Positions 44,634-54,891 of a stretch of DNA of 64,000 bases are shown here, piece by piece. The translations under genes were made by a program, and so were the position numbers. The notes below the pieces were generated by a model that did no database searches, was not told where the DNA came from, and worked only from the letters and a program-made list of their open reading frames with translations. The stretch is from the NCBI RefSeq assembly GCF_947507565.1, contig NC_089185.1, forward strand, positions 806,001-870,000, read 5' to 3'. Origin of the DNA: Oscarella lobularis. Its lineage: Eukaryota; Porifera; Homoscleromorpha; Homosclerophorida; Oscarellidae. Every line of letters starts with the position of its first letter. Position 1 is the first letter of the stretch.

Positions 44634-47408
44634 ATGGCGCTCCACGTGCCGAGAGGATTGCTCGCTGGCATGATGAAAGACGGCGCTCGGGTGCGTTTCG
44701 ATCGATGCAGAGAGCATTAGAACATTGTTCGAAGACATCCGGTCTACATTCTAGCGCTTTCATGGCATGGAAGAGGCGGTGTATCGTAACATCGACGCGT
44801 GCAAGGAACTAACGCGAGTCACTCGCACCTCCTACGGTCCCAATGGTAAGCAAACGCAGCAAACTGGCGCGCGTCTTGCGAGCATCGCGCATTTTCGTCG
44901 CAGGCATGAACAAAATGATCATCAATCATCTAGGCAAGCTTTTCGTGACGAACGACGCGGCAACTGTCGTTCACGAACTGGAGGTAGGCAGTCTTTTGAT
45001 ATTCGAGAGAAGTTTTCGAGCTCGTTGCAGGTTGAACATCCGGCTGCGAAGCTGATCGTCATGGCGTCTGAAATGCAAGAACAAGAGGTAATAGAAACGT
45101 GTCAAGATTCCTCTTGTTTACGGGTGTTTAGGTTGGCGACGGGACGAATTTTGTGCTTGTGTTTGCTGGTGCTCTGCTTTCCATGGCCGAAGATTTGCTC
45201 AGGATGGTAAGTACATATAATACCTATATCTAAATTTGAAGAAGGCTGTTACCGTACGGGCGTAGTGGAGAATTTTCATCTCGTTTCCAGTTGGATTTGA
45301 TCTTTGCTCTTATTAGGGTCTTTCTGTTGCTGAAGTTATTAGTGGATATGAAATGGCATCGGAGAAAGCCTTGGAAATTTTGCCTGGTAAGTCTTCTGTA
45401 CATCGAATGGAATTGATGCAAGTTTCCGCGGAACTTGATGTCCTATGCTCAATTTCCTTCTGATACTTGCTACAAAAACTCTCTAAGAGAATTTAGACTA
45501 ATACGCACTTGGCTGTATTGTGTTGTTCAACCGAGTGAAAGAATTCCATAGAAAACACATTTGTTTTAGGACTGACCTGTTCAACCACTGAAAATATGAA
45601 AGATGAGGCAGCTGTCACAGCAGCTGTCAAGACAGCAGTGGCAAGCAAGCAGGTAAAAGCAGAAAAACGCTCCTTCACGTGAAAAACTGACCTCTTTTCA
45701 TGGGGGCAGTACGGCAATGAGGACTTCTTGGCTGGAATCATAGCCAAAGCCTGCGGTTTGTCCAGTAATGCATTGGTTAGGTACAATTTGGAAAGCATTG
45801 AATTTGTAGTCTCCGTCATGCCGTCAGATTCGTCTCGATTTAACGTGGACAACATTAGAGTCCAAAAAATACTGGTGGGTCTCTTATCTTTCAAGGACTT
45901 GCTTGCCGCGCCTTTACGCTTTTGATTAGGGCTCTGGCGTTCTACAGTCATCCGTCATAAGAGGAATGGTCTTTAAAAGAGAAGTCGAAGGAGACGTCAC
46001 AAAGGTGACCGACGCCAAGATCGTCGTCTACTCCTGCGCTCTGGACGCCATGCAAACCGAGACAAAAGTGCATCGTCCACAGTACCATATATGTTTTGCG
46101 TTCATGTCCTTTCTCTAGGGGACTGTGTTGATCAAGACGGCAAAAGAGCTGCTGGACCTCAGTAAAGGCGAAGAGGACGTTGTAGAGAAGCAGATCAAGG
46201 CAATTGTGGACGCTGGCTGCAACGTAGTAGTGACTGGAAGCACAGTGGGCGACTTGGCCAGACATTATTGCAACAAATACGGTCTTTTCGTTGTGAGGTA
46301 TGTGCGTTAGAAGAAAAAGCCACTGTTCTCATTTTACCTGGTGAATCTGACTCATAGATTGCAGTCAAAGTTTGACTTGCGAAGATTATGCAAAGCCACC
46401 AAGGCAACGGCATTGGCTAAAATGGTAAAGACTGACAGCATTTATTTGGTATGTGTTTATTGCTTGGGGGCATATCAGATTGCGCCGAAGCCCGAGGAAC
46501 GAGGCCACTGCAGTGAAGTGTACGTGACGGAAATAGGCAACAACAACGTGACTGTATTTAGACAAGGTGATATAACCTATGAGTATTGCTCAAACAAACG
46601 ACTTATGCCTGCTTCAAAGACCTCGATGAAGGAGAAATCTCAACTATCGTTATTCGAGGCTCGACTGAGAACGTCATGGACGATATTGAGAGAGCCATTG
46701 ACGATGGCGTGAACACAGTGAAGTGTTTGACAAGGGTGAGTTTCTCTCTCAAACCAACAACGAGACAATTTTTTGTGCAGGACAACAGATTTTTACCAGG
46801 GGCAGGAGCTGTGGAAGTTGAGCTTGCAAAACAAATCACGTCATACGGCGAGGTTAGGGATGAGGAGTTGGTCTCGATCTTGGAAGATGAGCCTTTGTTT
46901 AGTCTTGCCCTGGCTTGGCTCAATATTCTATCAAGAAGTTTGCTGAAGCTCTTGAGGCTGTTCCTAGGGTTTTGGCTGAGAATGCTGGAGTCAAGGTTGG
47001 TCGGTCAGAGGTTTAGAATCACTTCCAAGGTAATGGGTCTTTTAGGCTAATGAGCTGATTTCTAAACTGCAAGCGGCTCATCAAGAGGGTCAAGCGAACA
47101 TGGGATTTGATAACGAGGTATGTTATAAAGACGGCGGGGGAATATTTAGACGCTGGTGTCAAGGGCGAAGGGCCTGCTATCAAAGACGTCTTAGCGGCAA
47201 ACATTCTTGATCCGTTTCTGGTCAAGCAGTGGGCTTTGAAACTCACCGTCAATGCCGTTCTGACTGTTCTCAGAGTGGACCAGGTACGAAGGGAAGGGGG
47301 AGGAGGGAGTAGGCCACAGTTTCTGTATTTTCTTGTGCTTAGATCATCATGGCAAAAAGGGCTGGTGGACCAAAACCCCAGGAAAACAAGCATTGGGACG
47401 ATGATTAA
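44634..47408 (+). CDS. CCT8: Chaperonin CCT subunit theta
   Basis: One of eight subunits of the cytosolic TRiC/CCT chaperonin that folds actin and tubulin. The ATG at 44634 gives MALHVPRGLLAGMMKDGAR. Theta-type motifs follow: RTSYGPNGMNKMIINHLGK (across a splice), VTNDAATVVHELEVEHPAAK, and the nucleotide loop EVGDGTNFVLVFAG. Further along are KQYGNEDFLAGIIAKAC, the apical domain with VSVMPSDSSRFNVDNIRVQK, IVVYSCALDAMQTETKGTV, and the second ATP motif LPGAGAVEVELAKQI. The C-terminus IIMAKRAGGPKP then KHWDDD resembles theta subunits. Stop is at 47406-47408. About a dozen short introns. It is convergent with SYAP1. Confidence 0.95.
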
Positions 47409-47795
47409 AGGTTCGTTTCGTAGTCTGACTGCATTAGACAGACAGCATGCGCATGACTCTCGTCTCTGATTTTCTCCTTGGTCTCAGTCTTGCCAGATTA
47501 ATCAGTATCAGGGTGCATTTTATGGGGGATTTGGGAAAGGGTGGGGGGTACTGGTGGGGTAGAATGCAAGCTTCCAGCAGAACGCTTTCTTGATATAAGG
47601 TGTTCTTCTTAACGCTTGCTACATTAAACTCCCCAAGGCAGTTAGAGGTACCTGAAAAAATCAATTTGACCAGGTGCTATAGGAACCTTGGGACATGCCT
47701 CATTATATTATTATACATTTGATACACACCAGCACAGATATTTTCAGGTAGAAGGCGGGTTTGTAGTCATTTTCTTTTTCTTTTTTTTATATGTA
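47409..47795. other. Intergenic between convergent CCT8 and SYAP1
   Basis: About 390 bp of 3' flank for both genes. I see no gene, repeat or structured element in it beyond a T-rich run near 47770-47790. Confidence 0.5.
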
Positions 47796-49226
47796 TTATT
47801 TATCGTCTTGCTCCGTTGCATCCAACTCCAACATCTGTTCAATTTCTGCTTCCCAAGCACCGTCGTCTCTTTGACCATCATCATCATCATCACCCGCGTC
47901 TTCCTCGTCATCTTTAACGCCGAATTTCTGCACACAAGATAGTGAGAGGAGGACAACAACGACAACTCACAGACCGCCAGCTCTTGCTGCAAGTCTTTTT
48001 CCCAGTCGGCTTCCTCCAAGGCGACAGGTTCGGCATCAGGCGTCCTTTCAACGCCCAACTGGCCCAGCTCCGCTTGAGACAACTCTAGCACATCGACGTG
48101 GTTATGAGAGCTAAAAGAAATAATATCCGCCTTGCCTCCTTCTTGATGCGTGAGACCATCGCTGATAAATTCATCCGCTGGACTTCCAGCCACTTCTTCG
48201 TCAACATCGATCTGAGACAAGAGGCACTTTTAGTAGTGCTTGAATCAGCGGCAGGCAAAACCTGGCTCTGTTGCTCATGTACGTCGGTAGATGGTTTCTG
48301 AGTTGCTGCTCCCTTCAGCTCTTCTCTCTGTAGTTTCTCCTCGTTTGCTTCTTCAAGCCGTTGTTTTTCGGTTTCTGATGGGAGAATGAGTGCACAGGTT
48401 GCGACCCACTTTTACCTACCGTCTGTCAATGATGTCAATTGGGTGGACTGTTTGATCAGTGACACCCTGTAGAAGTAGTTTCTCCAGAAGGTCTCCTCTG
48501 TCACTCTGACAAATATAAACATGGAACTGCTGCACACTATAAGGTAAATCTTTCGTCGTACTTTTTTGGAACGAGTTCAAAGCGCATTTTTCTCAGATTC
48601 GGATCCTCGGCTAAAGTTGCCGACGCAATTGGAAAGGAACTGTTGAAATCAAAATGAAAAAGAGCTCCCTGTGGTGGATTCCGAAGAAAATTTCGCTTGT
48701 CCTAACAATCCAAAGTAAGAGAACGAAAACGCGTGTTGGGCTCCGAGACCGAAGAGAGGGCGAGTATTTGAGATTTCATCGCTTCCTCTTCATTGTATCC
48801 AACCCAAGGAGGTACAGACGCATCTGGTCGAAAAGAGATGAGATTTAAATAACGAAGCGAATGACGAAGATACCAGCTCTCCTAGAACGCCTCTGTCTGA
48901 CAAACTTCTTCTGTTCCCTGTTCAAATCGCCCAGCAAAGACTGCGAGAGAAAAAGGATAAAAGACCTCCCTGCATATTTCTACTGTTACCGAATCGATAG
49001 TATCAGAGACGGCCGTTGTCACCTTCTCAACAGTCGACGTCACAGCCGACCAAATATCTGGAAAGTGCGGATGACGTTCCTATCAAAAAGAAGCAAGACT
49101 TAGTTTCTTACTTCCCAATCCTTTCGATACAGCGTCCTTCGCGTTTCGATCTTCCTCTTTCGCCTCTGTCGTTTCGTTTTCCCGCTCGGCATTGGCGCTC
49201 TCTTTCGATCCCCACCAGCTCCACAT
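47796..49226 (-). CDS. SYAP1: Synapse-associated protein 1 homologue (BSD domain)
   Basis: A BSD-domain protein of the SYAP1 family, linked in mammals to Akt/mTORC2 signalling and vesicle-rich sites. The ATG at 49226 gives [18 protein letters not shown]. After an intron comes [20 protein letters not shown], then [18 protein letters not shown], then [20 protein letters not shown], then [20 protein letters not shown], then [18 protein letters not shown]. The BSD core closes with [15 protein letters not shown]. The C-terminal half is acidic and ends with [14 protein letters not shown] and [13 protein letters not shown], the family's two terminal motifs. Stop is at 47796-47798. The start codon is 64 bp from the probable start of the divergent taxilin gene. 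Exons were joined by matching phase and similarity. Confidence 0.92.
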
Positions 49227-49290
49227 AGCGATGCCTATATATGGGGCCGTTCAGCGCGCTAGCGCTGACGTGTACGCCCAAAACACGCGC

Positions 49291-51255
49291 ATGCCCGGGG
49301 ATCCCCAGACTCCCTCTTTTTCACACCGCGAGAGGCTCGAGAAGCACATGGCAGCAAAAGCCGACGTGCGTCGCTTCTCTCGTCACCGAAGCACATAGCA
49401 AACGATTTCTACTGCAGATCGAGACGACAACGAGCGAAGGGGCTCTCTTGGAAAACGGCCAAGCAAGCGGCGGAACGTCCGATCAAGACGAAAAGGCCGC
49501 CGAGCCGACAGCCGAGTCCAAAGGAACAGGATGGAAGCGAAAGTGCGAGAAAGCGGTCGGTCAAGGACGTCCCCTTTCCCAAACACGAGTCCGAACGACT
49601 TTTTTTCAGCTAAAACAAGCGCGATTGATACAGCAGCAATTGAATGAAGAGAAGAAACGGCGTCAAGAGGCGAGTGGAGGCCCGTCGGATGATGAATTCG
49701 ACAACGTCGTTTCTTTAGGCCACGAGAGAGCGCGATACGATGCGCAATGAATTGAGTCGGTCCAATTTGGCCAAAGGTCGTTTAGAGAATCTCTGTCGCG
49801 AATTGCAGAAGCACAGTAAAGCGGTGAAGGTATGAAAAAGCTTATAAATACATTGTTGTCTTTTCCTAATGTTGTCTTAGGACGAGAGCTTGATGAGGTT
49901 GAAGGAAGACGAACTAAAGCGACATCAGGTTGCCACTAAATTTCAAGTAAGATGATGTCTATTTACAATTTTGACGCGACGTCTCTACTGTTTTCTAATG
50001 CAAATATTTAATTCAACCTATTTTAGAGCGTGAGAAACTAAAACTGTTTAAATTGACTAGTTTTGCGTAATTGCCTACTTCTGCGTAATAGTCTTCGATC
50101 TCTTTATATTATTTAGGCTACCATTGACGACGTGTCCACCAAAATGGATGAATACCACGCGCGAAACGAACAGCTGAAGCTGGAAAATTCCGAGTAGGAG
50201 AGTGGAGAAAAAGGGAAGTCGGTGCCACGAGCTCGTTTTCTATTTTTCACCAGACTCGCAACGAAATTCAAAGGGCTCGTCGAGCAGTACGAATTGAGAG
50301 AAGACGTAAAAAGCGTGCTTCCTGCTCAAAAATATTTCCCCTCAACTCTTTTTATAGCATTTTGAAAAATTGATGAAACAGAAGCAGCTGGAATTGCAGT
50401 TGAGCGATGCGAAGCTCGCTCAGCAGAGCCTTCTCTTAGCGGAAGTGCGTCAACGACACACAGCTGAAAAGACGCTGGTACGTTATGCTGTGGAAATATG
50501 CATAAGAGTTGACTGTATCTGAGTTCAGCTTGTGGAGCAATCCGCTGCATATCAAAAAAGGTGCGAGGAGTTGTTAGCGCAGGAAGTGGACCTCAAGAGT
50601 CAGGTAAAACGAAATACAGCAGTTCTCTCAAGATTTCTTCACCTTTGATTATTTTTAGCTTGCTGTTTATACGGAAAAATTTGACGAATTTCAAAAGACA
50701 GTCAGCAAGAGCAATGAAGCTTTTTCGTCTTTCAAGTCTCAAATGGAGAAGGTACACTATTGCTTTGAGTTTATTTGTGCAACGGTATTGGTTTTGCAGA
50801 TGTCGAAGACGGTGAAAAAGCAGGAGAAGGAGGCAAAAATGTGGAGATCGCGATGGGAGGCGAGCAATCAGAGCGTAATGAAAATGACAGAGGAGGTGAG
50901 CACAAGTCCAAGACATTGCTTCGTTAACCATTGTTTCTCTCAGAGAGCTGGACACGAAAAGGTTGTAATTGACCTCAAAGGAAGAATAGAAAAGTTGGAG
51001 AAGCTGTGCCGTGCTTTGCAGAAGGAGCGGAATGACCTCCGGAGTCAGATAAGAGAACAAGAGGTATGTTCAGTGAGAATTTGCGTGCTCGTGTAACTAT
51101 TTTTCTCTTAGGTGCAGCTATCATCTGCGAAGGAGCACAACAGCGGCGGTAGCTTTGACTCGCTGCTTGAGCTGTCTCCCAGCTTGCCAGAGTCAGCCGC
51201 TATTGCTGCCAGCGGAAAAGCAGGCGATAGCGGCGAAGATGACTACAAGAGGTAG
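49291..51255 (+). CDS. TXLN: Taxilin family coiled-coil protein
   Basis: A long coiled-coil protein that binds syntaxins and functions in vesicle traffic. The conserved taxilin core spans about 49745-51070: RNELSRSNLAKGRLENLCRE then LQKHSKAVK, FKGLVEQYELRED, HFEKLMKQKQLELQLSDAKL, LAVYTEKFDEFQKTVSKSNE, MSKTVKKQEKEAKMWRSRWE and RIEKLEKLCRALQKERNDLR. A short Ser/Gly tail follows and the stop is at 51253-51255. The start is less sure: in-frame ATGs lie at 49231, 49291 and 49348. I chose 49291 because the first is almost inside the start of the opposite SYAP1 gene. Exon 1 ends at a GTGCGT donor after AAKAD. The region 49600-49740 has at least one more intron that I could only place roughly. Confidence 0.9.
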
Positions 51256-51741
51256 ACAACTAGGTTAGAGCTTATATTTGTGTATTCTTGCCGCTGGTAA
51301 GTGAAAACAAGAGAAGAGTACAGACGCGTATGCGCATACTAATAGTGTAAGAAGAGAAGGCGCATCTCCGGAAGTATGAAATTACTGCCTTTTTTTGTCC
51401 GGTGCGAATTAAGAAGAAGAAGCTCCTGCTGTATGTTCAAAATTTCATTCAAAAGTGTCTCAAATAAACTAATAAAATAAAAGAAATTCTCTCTTACTTG
51501 TCTCCTTCCTTCTCTTCCTTTGCTTGACCTCCCTGAAAGGCGCGCAAATATCCTTCAACTCACGTGCCATGACGGTATTGCTTTTGCCTAATTCCCGTAT
51601 ATCCGTGTTGGGCAATCGACAAATCAAGGAAAACGAAGGAAAAACCGATTACCCAACACGGATATACGGGACCCTTGTAATAATAAATAGCACGTGAAGG
51701 TATTTACATAGCATGTGACCAATGTAATTTATCAAATCACT
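51256..51741. other. Intergenic between convergent taxilin and METTL25B
   Basis: About 490 bp of 3' flank. It contains AATAAA-type signals around 51465-51480 for taxilin and the inverted repeat at 51593-51671, listed separately. No gene is seen. Confidence 0.5.
51593..51671. repeat. 79-bp inverted-repeat element
   Basis: TCCCGTATATCCGTGTTGGG (51593-51612) is perfectly complementary to CCCAACACGGATATACGGGA (51652-51671). The pairing continues inward with CAATCG/CGATTA at one mismatch, leaving an A-rich loop of about 27 nt. It looks like a tiny MITE or a strong transcribed hairpin. I see no clear target-site duplication at its edges. Confidence 0.85.
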
Positions 51742-53711
51742 TCAAGACACTTTGAACTGCTTCTTCCACGCAATTATAGCCATGTTTCTGGGAGAAAGAC
51801 GCGGATCAAACAACGGCCAAATGTATGAGTGAAGAACTCCTGTTAATTAATCAAAAAACACCAATCTAAGAGAAGATGTAGGCTTTAATTTACCATGTTC
51901 ACGCAGGTACAGAACTCGATCCAGAAGGAGACACGTCTCAATGACAGGGCCAAGGAGAAGACGAATGCAAAAGAAAGCAGTGGCAAGGTGATGACGAGGA
52001 CACGTCGACTCCAGCAATTCCACATCTACAACAACGCGAGCATTGCAGTCACAAATATATAGACTGTCAAGGAAGCAATGCTATAGTACCGTTCAGCGTC
52101 AGGTCCAGCGGCAATCCCATTTTGCTGATTGCCGCTTTGGCGTACTCAACGACTGACATATTCGCGTAATTGCGAACTTTTCGCACAGAAGATCGGTCGA
52201 CAGATGGAAACTAAAAAGCCGTTGAATCGTCGCTAATGTGCGCAAAAATATAAGATCAAACCTTTTTGCAAACTAATAACTCAACGGCCGCTCTATATGC
52301 ATGAACGTTCAATTTGCCTTCATTGCAGCCTAGTTTCCTAAAAAATGAGTACCCTTGGAAATGATAATGCGCGTACCTTGTAGTCGTAATCGGTATGCAT
52401 CCATCGTGTGACACGCCAATTCTGCAGCTCTGAAGGAAAGTTGATGCGACAGATCTTTGACATATTGACTAAGAGGATAGCCCAATGTTGACTCGCAATC
52501 AAAGGACTTCATATAACAACAGCCCATTGAGACGAGAGCACGCGAGGAGCTGCACTGGGCAAACAGACGAAAAATCGTTGGGCCAAGGTTTCCGCAGGTG
52601 TGAAGCCCAACGATGGCGTGACGTTTTTCTTTCCACGACAAACGCTCAAGAAAATCATCCGATTTCAAATCGGGACTAACCTTAATTAAATCTCAAAAAT
52701 TAAATATTAGACTACTAAATTCACGCAATTGCCTACCCTGAGCCTAGTGTGAGCCAGAGAACCCTTTCGAAAGCTCTGCTTCGACGACGTCAAGGACTCG
52801 GCTCTCTGTTCCTGCTTCTCCCAGTCCGTCATCAGCATTCTCTCGCCCTTTTCCGCTCCACCCAAATGAGATTCTTCCGCTTCAACAGCATCTACGCTCA
52901 TCCCATAGCCGTAAGCGAGCAGGCGAGCCAGATGTCCCTTTTTGACAGACTTCGCGTTAGAAGTCGAAGACAACATGCCACACTCCCACCTGCCCGCACC
53001 CAACATCCTAAAAAAGAGACAGTCTATTCTTATGAGGACAAAAATCTTTTTTTCCTACTTACCACTACGCAGGAGATGTCATTGAGGGAGCAAACACGAT
53101 CGATCACCTGAAAACAGGCGTGCAATAGAATGCTAAATCTGCAACCTGAGACCTCCTACTGGTACGAGACGTTCGAGTTCGTGTCTCTTCTTTCCTTTCA
53201 CAAAACGCGAAAACGAGTGAGATAATGACGCCGCTTCTTTAGCTGCTGGTTGCCGAGGCAGAGCCAGTGCGTGGCACGTCGCAACGAACGCTTCCAATGA
53301 CAAGGGCCACGGAGTTGACCTGCTGTAGGAAGAATCGTATGGCGGGGGGTCTCCTTTTGACAGCCTAGCCAACGCACCGTTTTGGGTGTCCACGAGGACT
53401 GAGCATTTCTGCTAGCTGCTCCGTGGACACATTCTGCAAAGCCGCTTGCCAGCTGGTCGGTAGTTTGCTCCATAGGTCGTCGGTAAAGAAGTGCTGGGAG
53501 AGAACGACGAGAATAGGGTGTTGTGCACGGCGCTCTCAGGCGCTAGACGACTTACAATGCTCAAACTGTTTACTAGCCAATCGTACTCGTCCAGAAAGCG
53601 CACGACCTGCGTCAGTAAAGATGCATACGGCTCGAGCGACGAAGATCCCATTGATCTCACAAAGTCCCGAATGAGTTCTACGACGATCTTGATTGCGTTG
53701 TTCCTACGCAT
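51742..53711 (-). CDS. METTL25B: METTL25B/RRNAD1-like methyltransferase-domain protein
   Basis: A member of the METTL25 family; the substrate is not established in what I can judge. The N-terminus has FVRSMGSSSLEPYASLL, then FLDEYDWLVNSLSI, then FTDDLWSKLPTSWQAALQNV, the family's opening motif. Middle exons carry a SAM-binding-type region with GMSVDAVEAEESH (strand 2 acid). Then comes AIVGLHTCGNLGPTIFRLFA, the hallmark VSMGCCYMKSF, GYPLSQYVKDL and AAELACHTMDAYRLRLQ. The C-terminus reads TAFFCIRLLLGPVIETCLLL, DRVLYLREHG, then FDPRLSPRNMAIIAWKK with the stop at 51742-51744. Two starts are possible, ATG 53711 or ATG 53651 (MGSSSLEP). The first would overlap the coding start of PIG-X on the other strand. 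About nine exons. Confidence 0.9.
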
Positions 53712-54693
53712 TTTACAGCCGTCTGCAGGGTAAACTTAGACGCTCACGCACATATCGGAATAGCCGTGTTCGTTTCTAGTTGGAAACCTCACAGGAACGT
53801 CGACCACAGCTCCGTCCAGCAAATTGTTGAGCTCTTTGAGAAAGAGAAGTCACTAGAATGTTTTGACGACCGCGTCAAAATAACCAGATGGGCTGAAAAC
53901 AGTGGATTTCACAGGCAAAGAGACCTCTTGAACTTGAAACCAAGAGTCTATCAATGTTCACGTTTAGAAATGTCGTCAACTCTGTCAAATTCGAATCTTT
54001 CGAAAATGACTGCTCTCTACTTCTAGTGGAATATCTTCCTGGTGGAATGTACGTGGATTCCGATGAGGTGACTATTTCAGTAGTGACCATCCTCACTTCT
54101 TAGTTTCAGTTCATTAGCTTCGAAAGTCGAAGTCGTTTGGAGATTATGCATTGTTGCCGGCAAACGAAAGTGACGTAGAAGCGATGGCAGAAACGTCTCC
54201 AAGCAATTTGCTCTTCGCCTTTGCCAACTCGTCTTTTGGGTCAGTTCATTTGCCTATCTGACTTGCTTTCTCAAATTCTCGTTCATCTGAAAAAGGAGTC
54301 TCGTAGTTCGATTTCCTATTCATCTGAGATATCACCGTGCAACGAATGGGGGCACTCCAGCTCAAATTAGCCTATCACCTCCTCTTCTTTTCTCTTCGTG
54401 TCCAATGAACTTGCCGTGCCACAATGTCAGCTTGACTTTTCGATGCTCCGCCGCATCAGCAACGAATTCAAATTGCCTGTGGCATTTAATACCATATCAG
54501 GTTCGTTAAATTTAGAAGTGGGTACCTCTCCAAATTTTGTTGAACGCAGATCAAAAGCAAATCGAATCTGCTGTTCCTCATGCCAACAGGAAACCTGAAC
54601 ATACGGACTAGCGTAATCGTGGTGACCGCTGCAGTAGTGCTTGGAGCATGGCTTGTACTAGGTTGGGCAGTAAACAAGCACGCACTGAGTTGA
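53671..54693 (+). CDS. PIGX: PIG-X, GPI-mannosyltransferase I regulatory subunit
   Basis: An ER type I membrane protein that stabilises PIG-M, the first mannosyltransferase of GPI-anchor synthesis. The ATG at 53671 opens a signal peptide (MSSTTILIALFLRILQPSAG), spliced to WKPHRNVDHSSVQQIVELFE. The family motif SGFHR is reached at about 53911; a GC-AG intron then joins it to NVVNSVKFESFENDCSLLLV, LPGGMYVDSDE and LRKSKSFGDYALLPANESDV. The next exon has FPIHLRYHRATNGGTPAQIS, equal to the conserved P-x-H-x-RYH motif. The last exon gives LLFLMPTGNLNIRTSVIVVT, a transmembrane helix (AAVVLGAWLVLGWAV) and a short basic tail NKHALS, with the stop at 54691-54693. Size and topology agree with animal PIG-X. 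Confidence 0.88.
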
Positions 54694-54891
54694 TAAAGAA
54701 AAAAGTAGAGTGCAAGTGCCATCATTGTATAAATCTAATTATGACAGAAAATGACGATTTCGTTCATGCACGCACCTTTGGCTCTCGGCCTAAAGCGTCT
54801 ATTGTTAACTACTATGACAAAGTGAATCAATCAATCTCCTCGAAATGAATAACTAAATTACGTCTCTCCGTCCTCTCGCTCTCCCTCGTTT

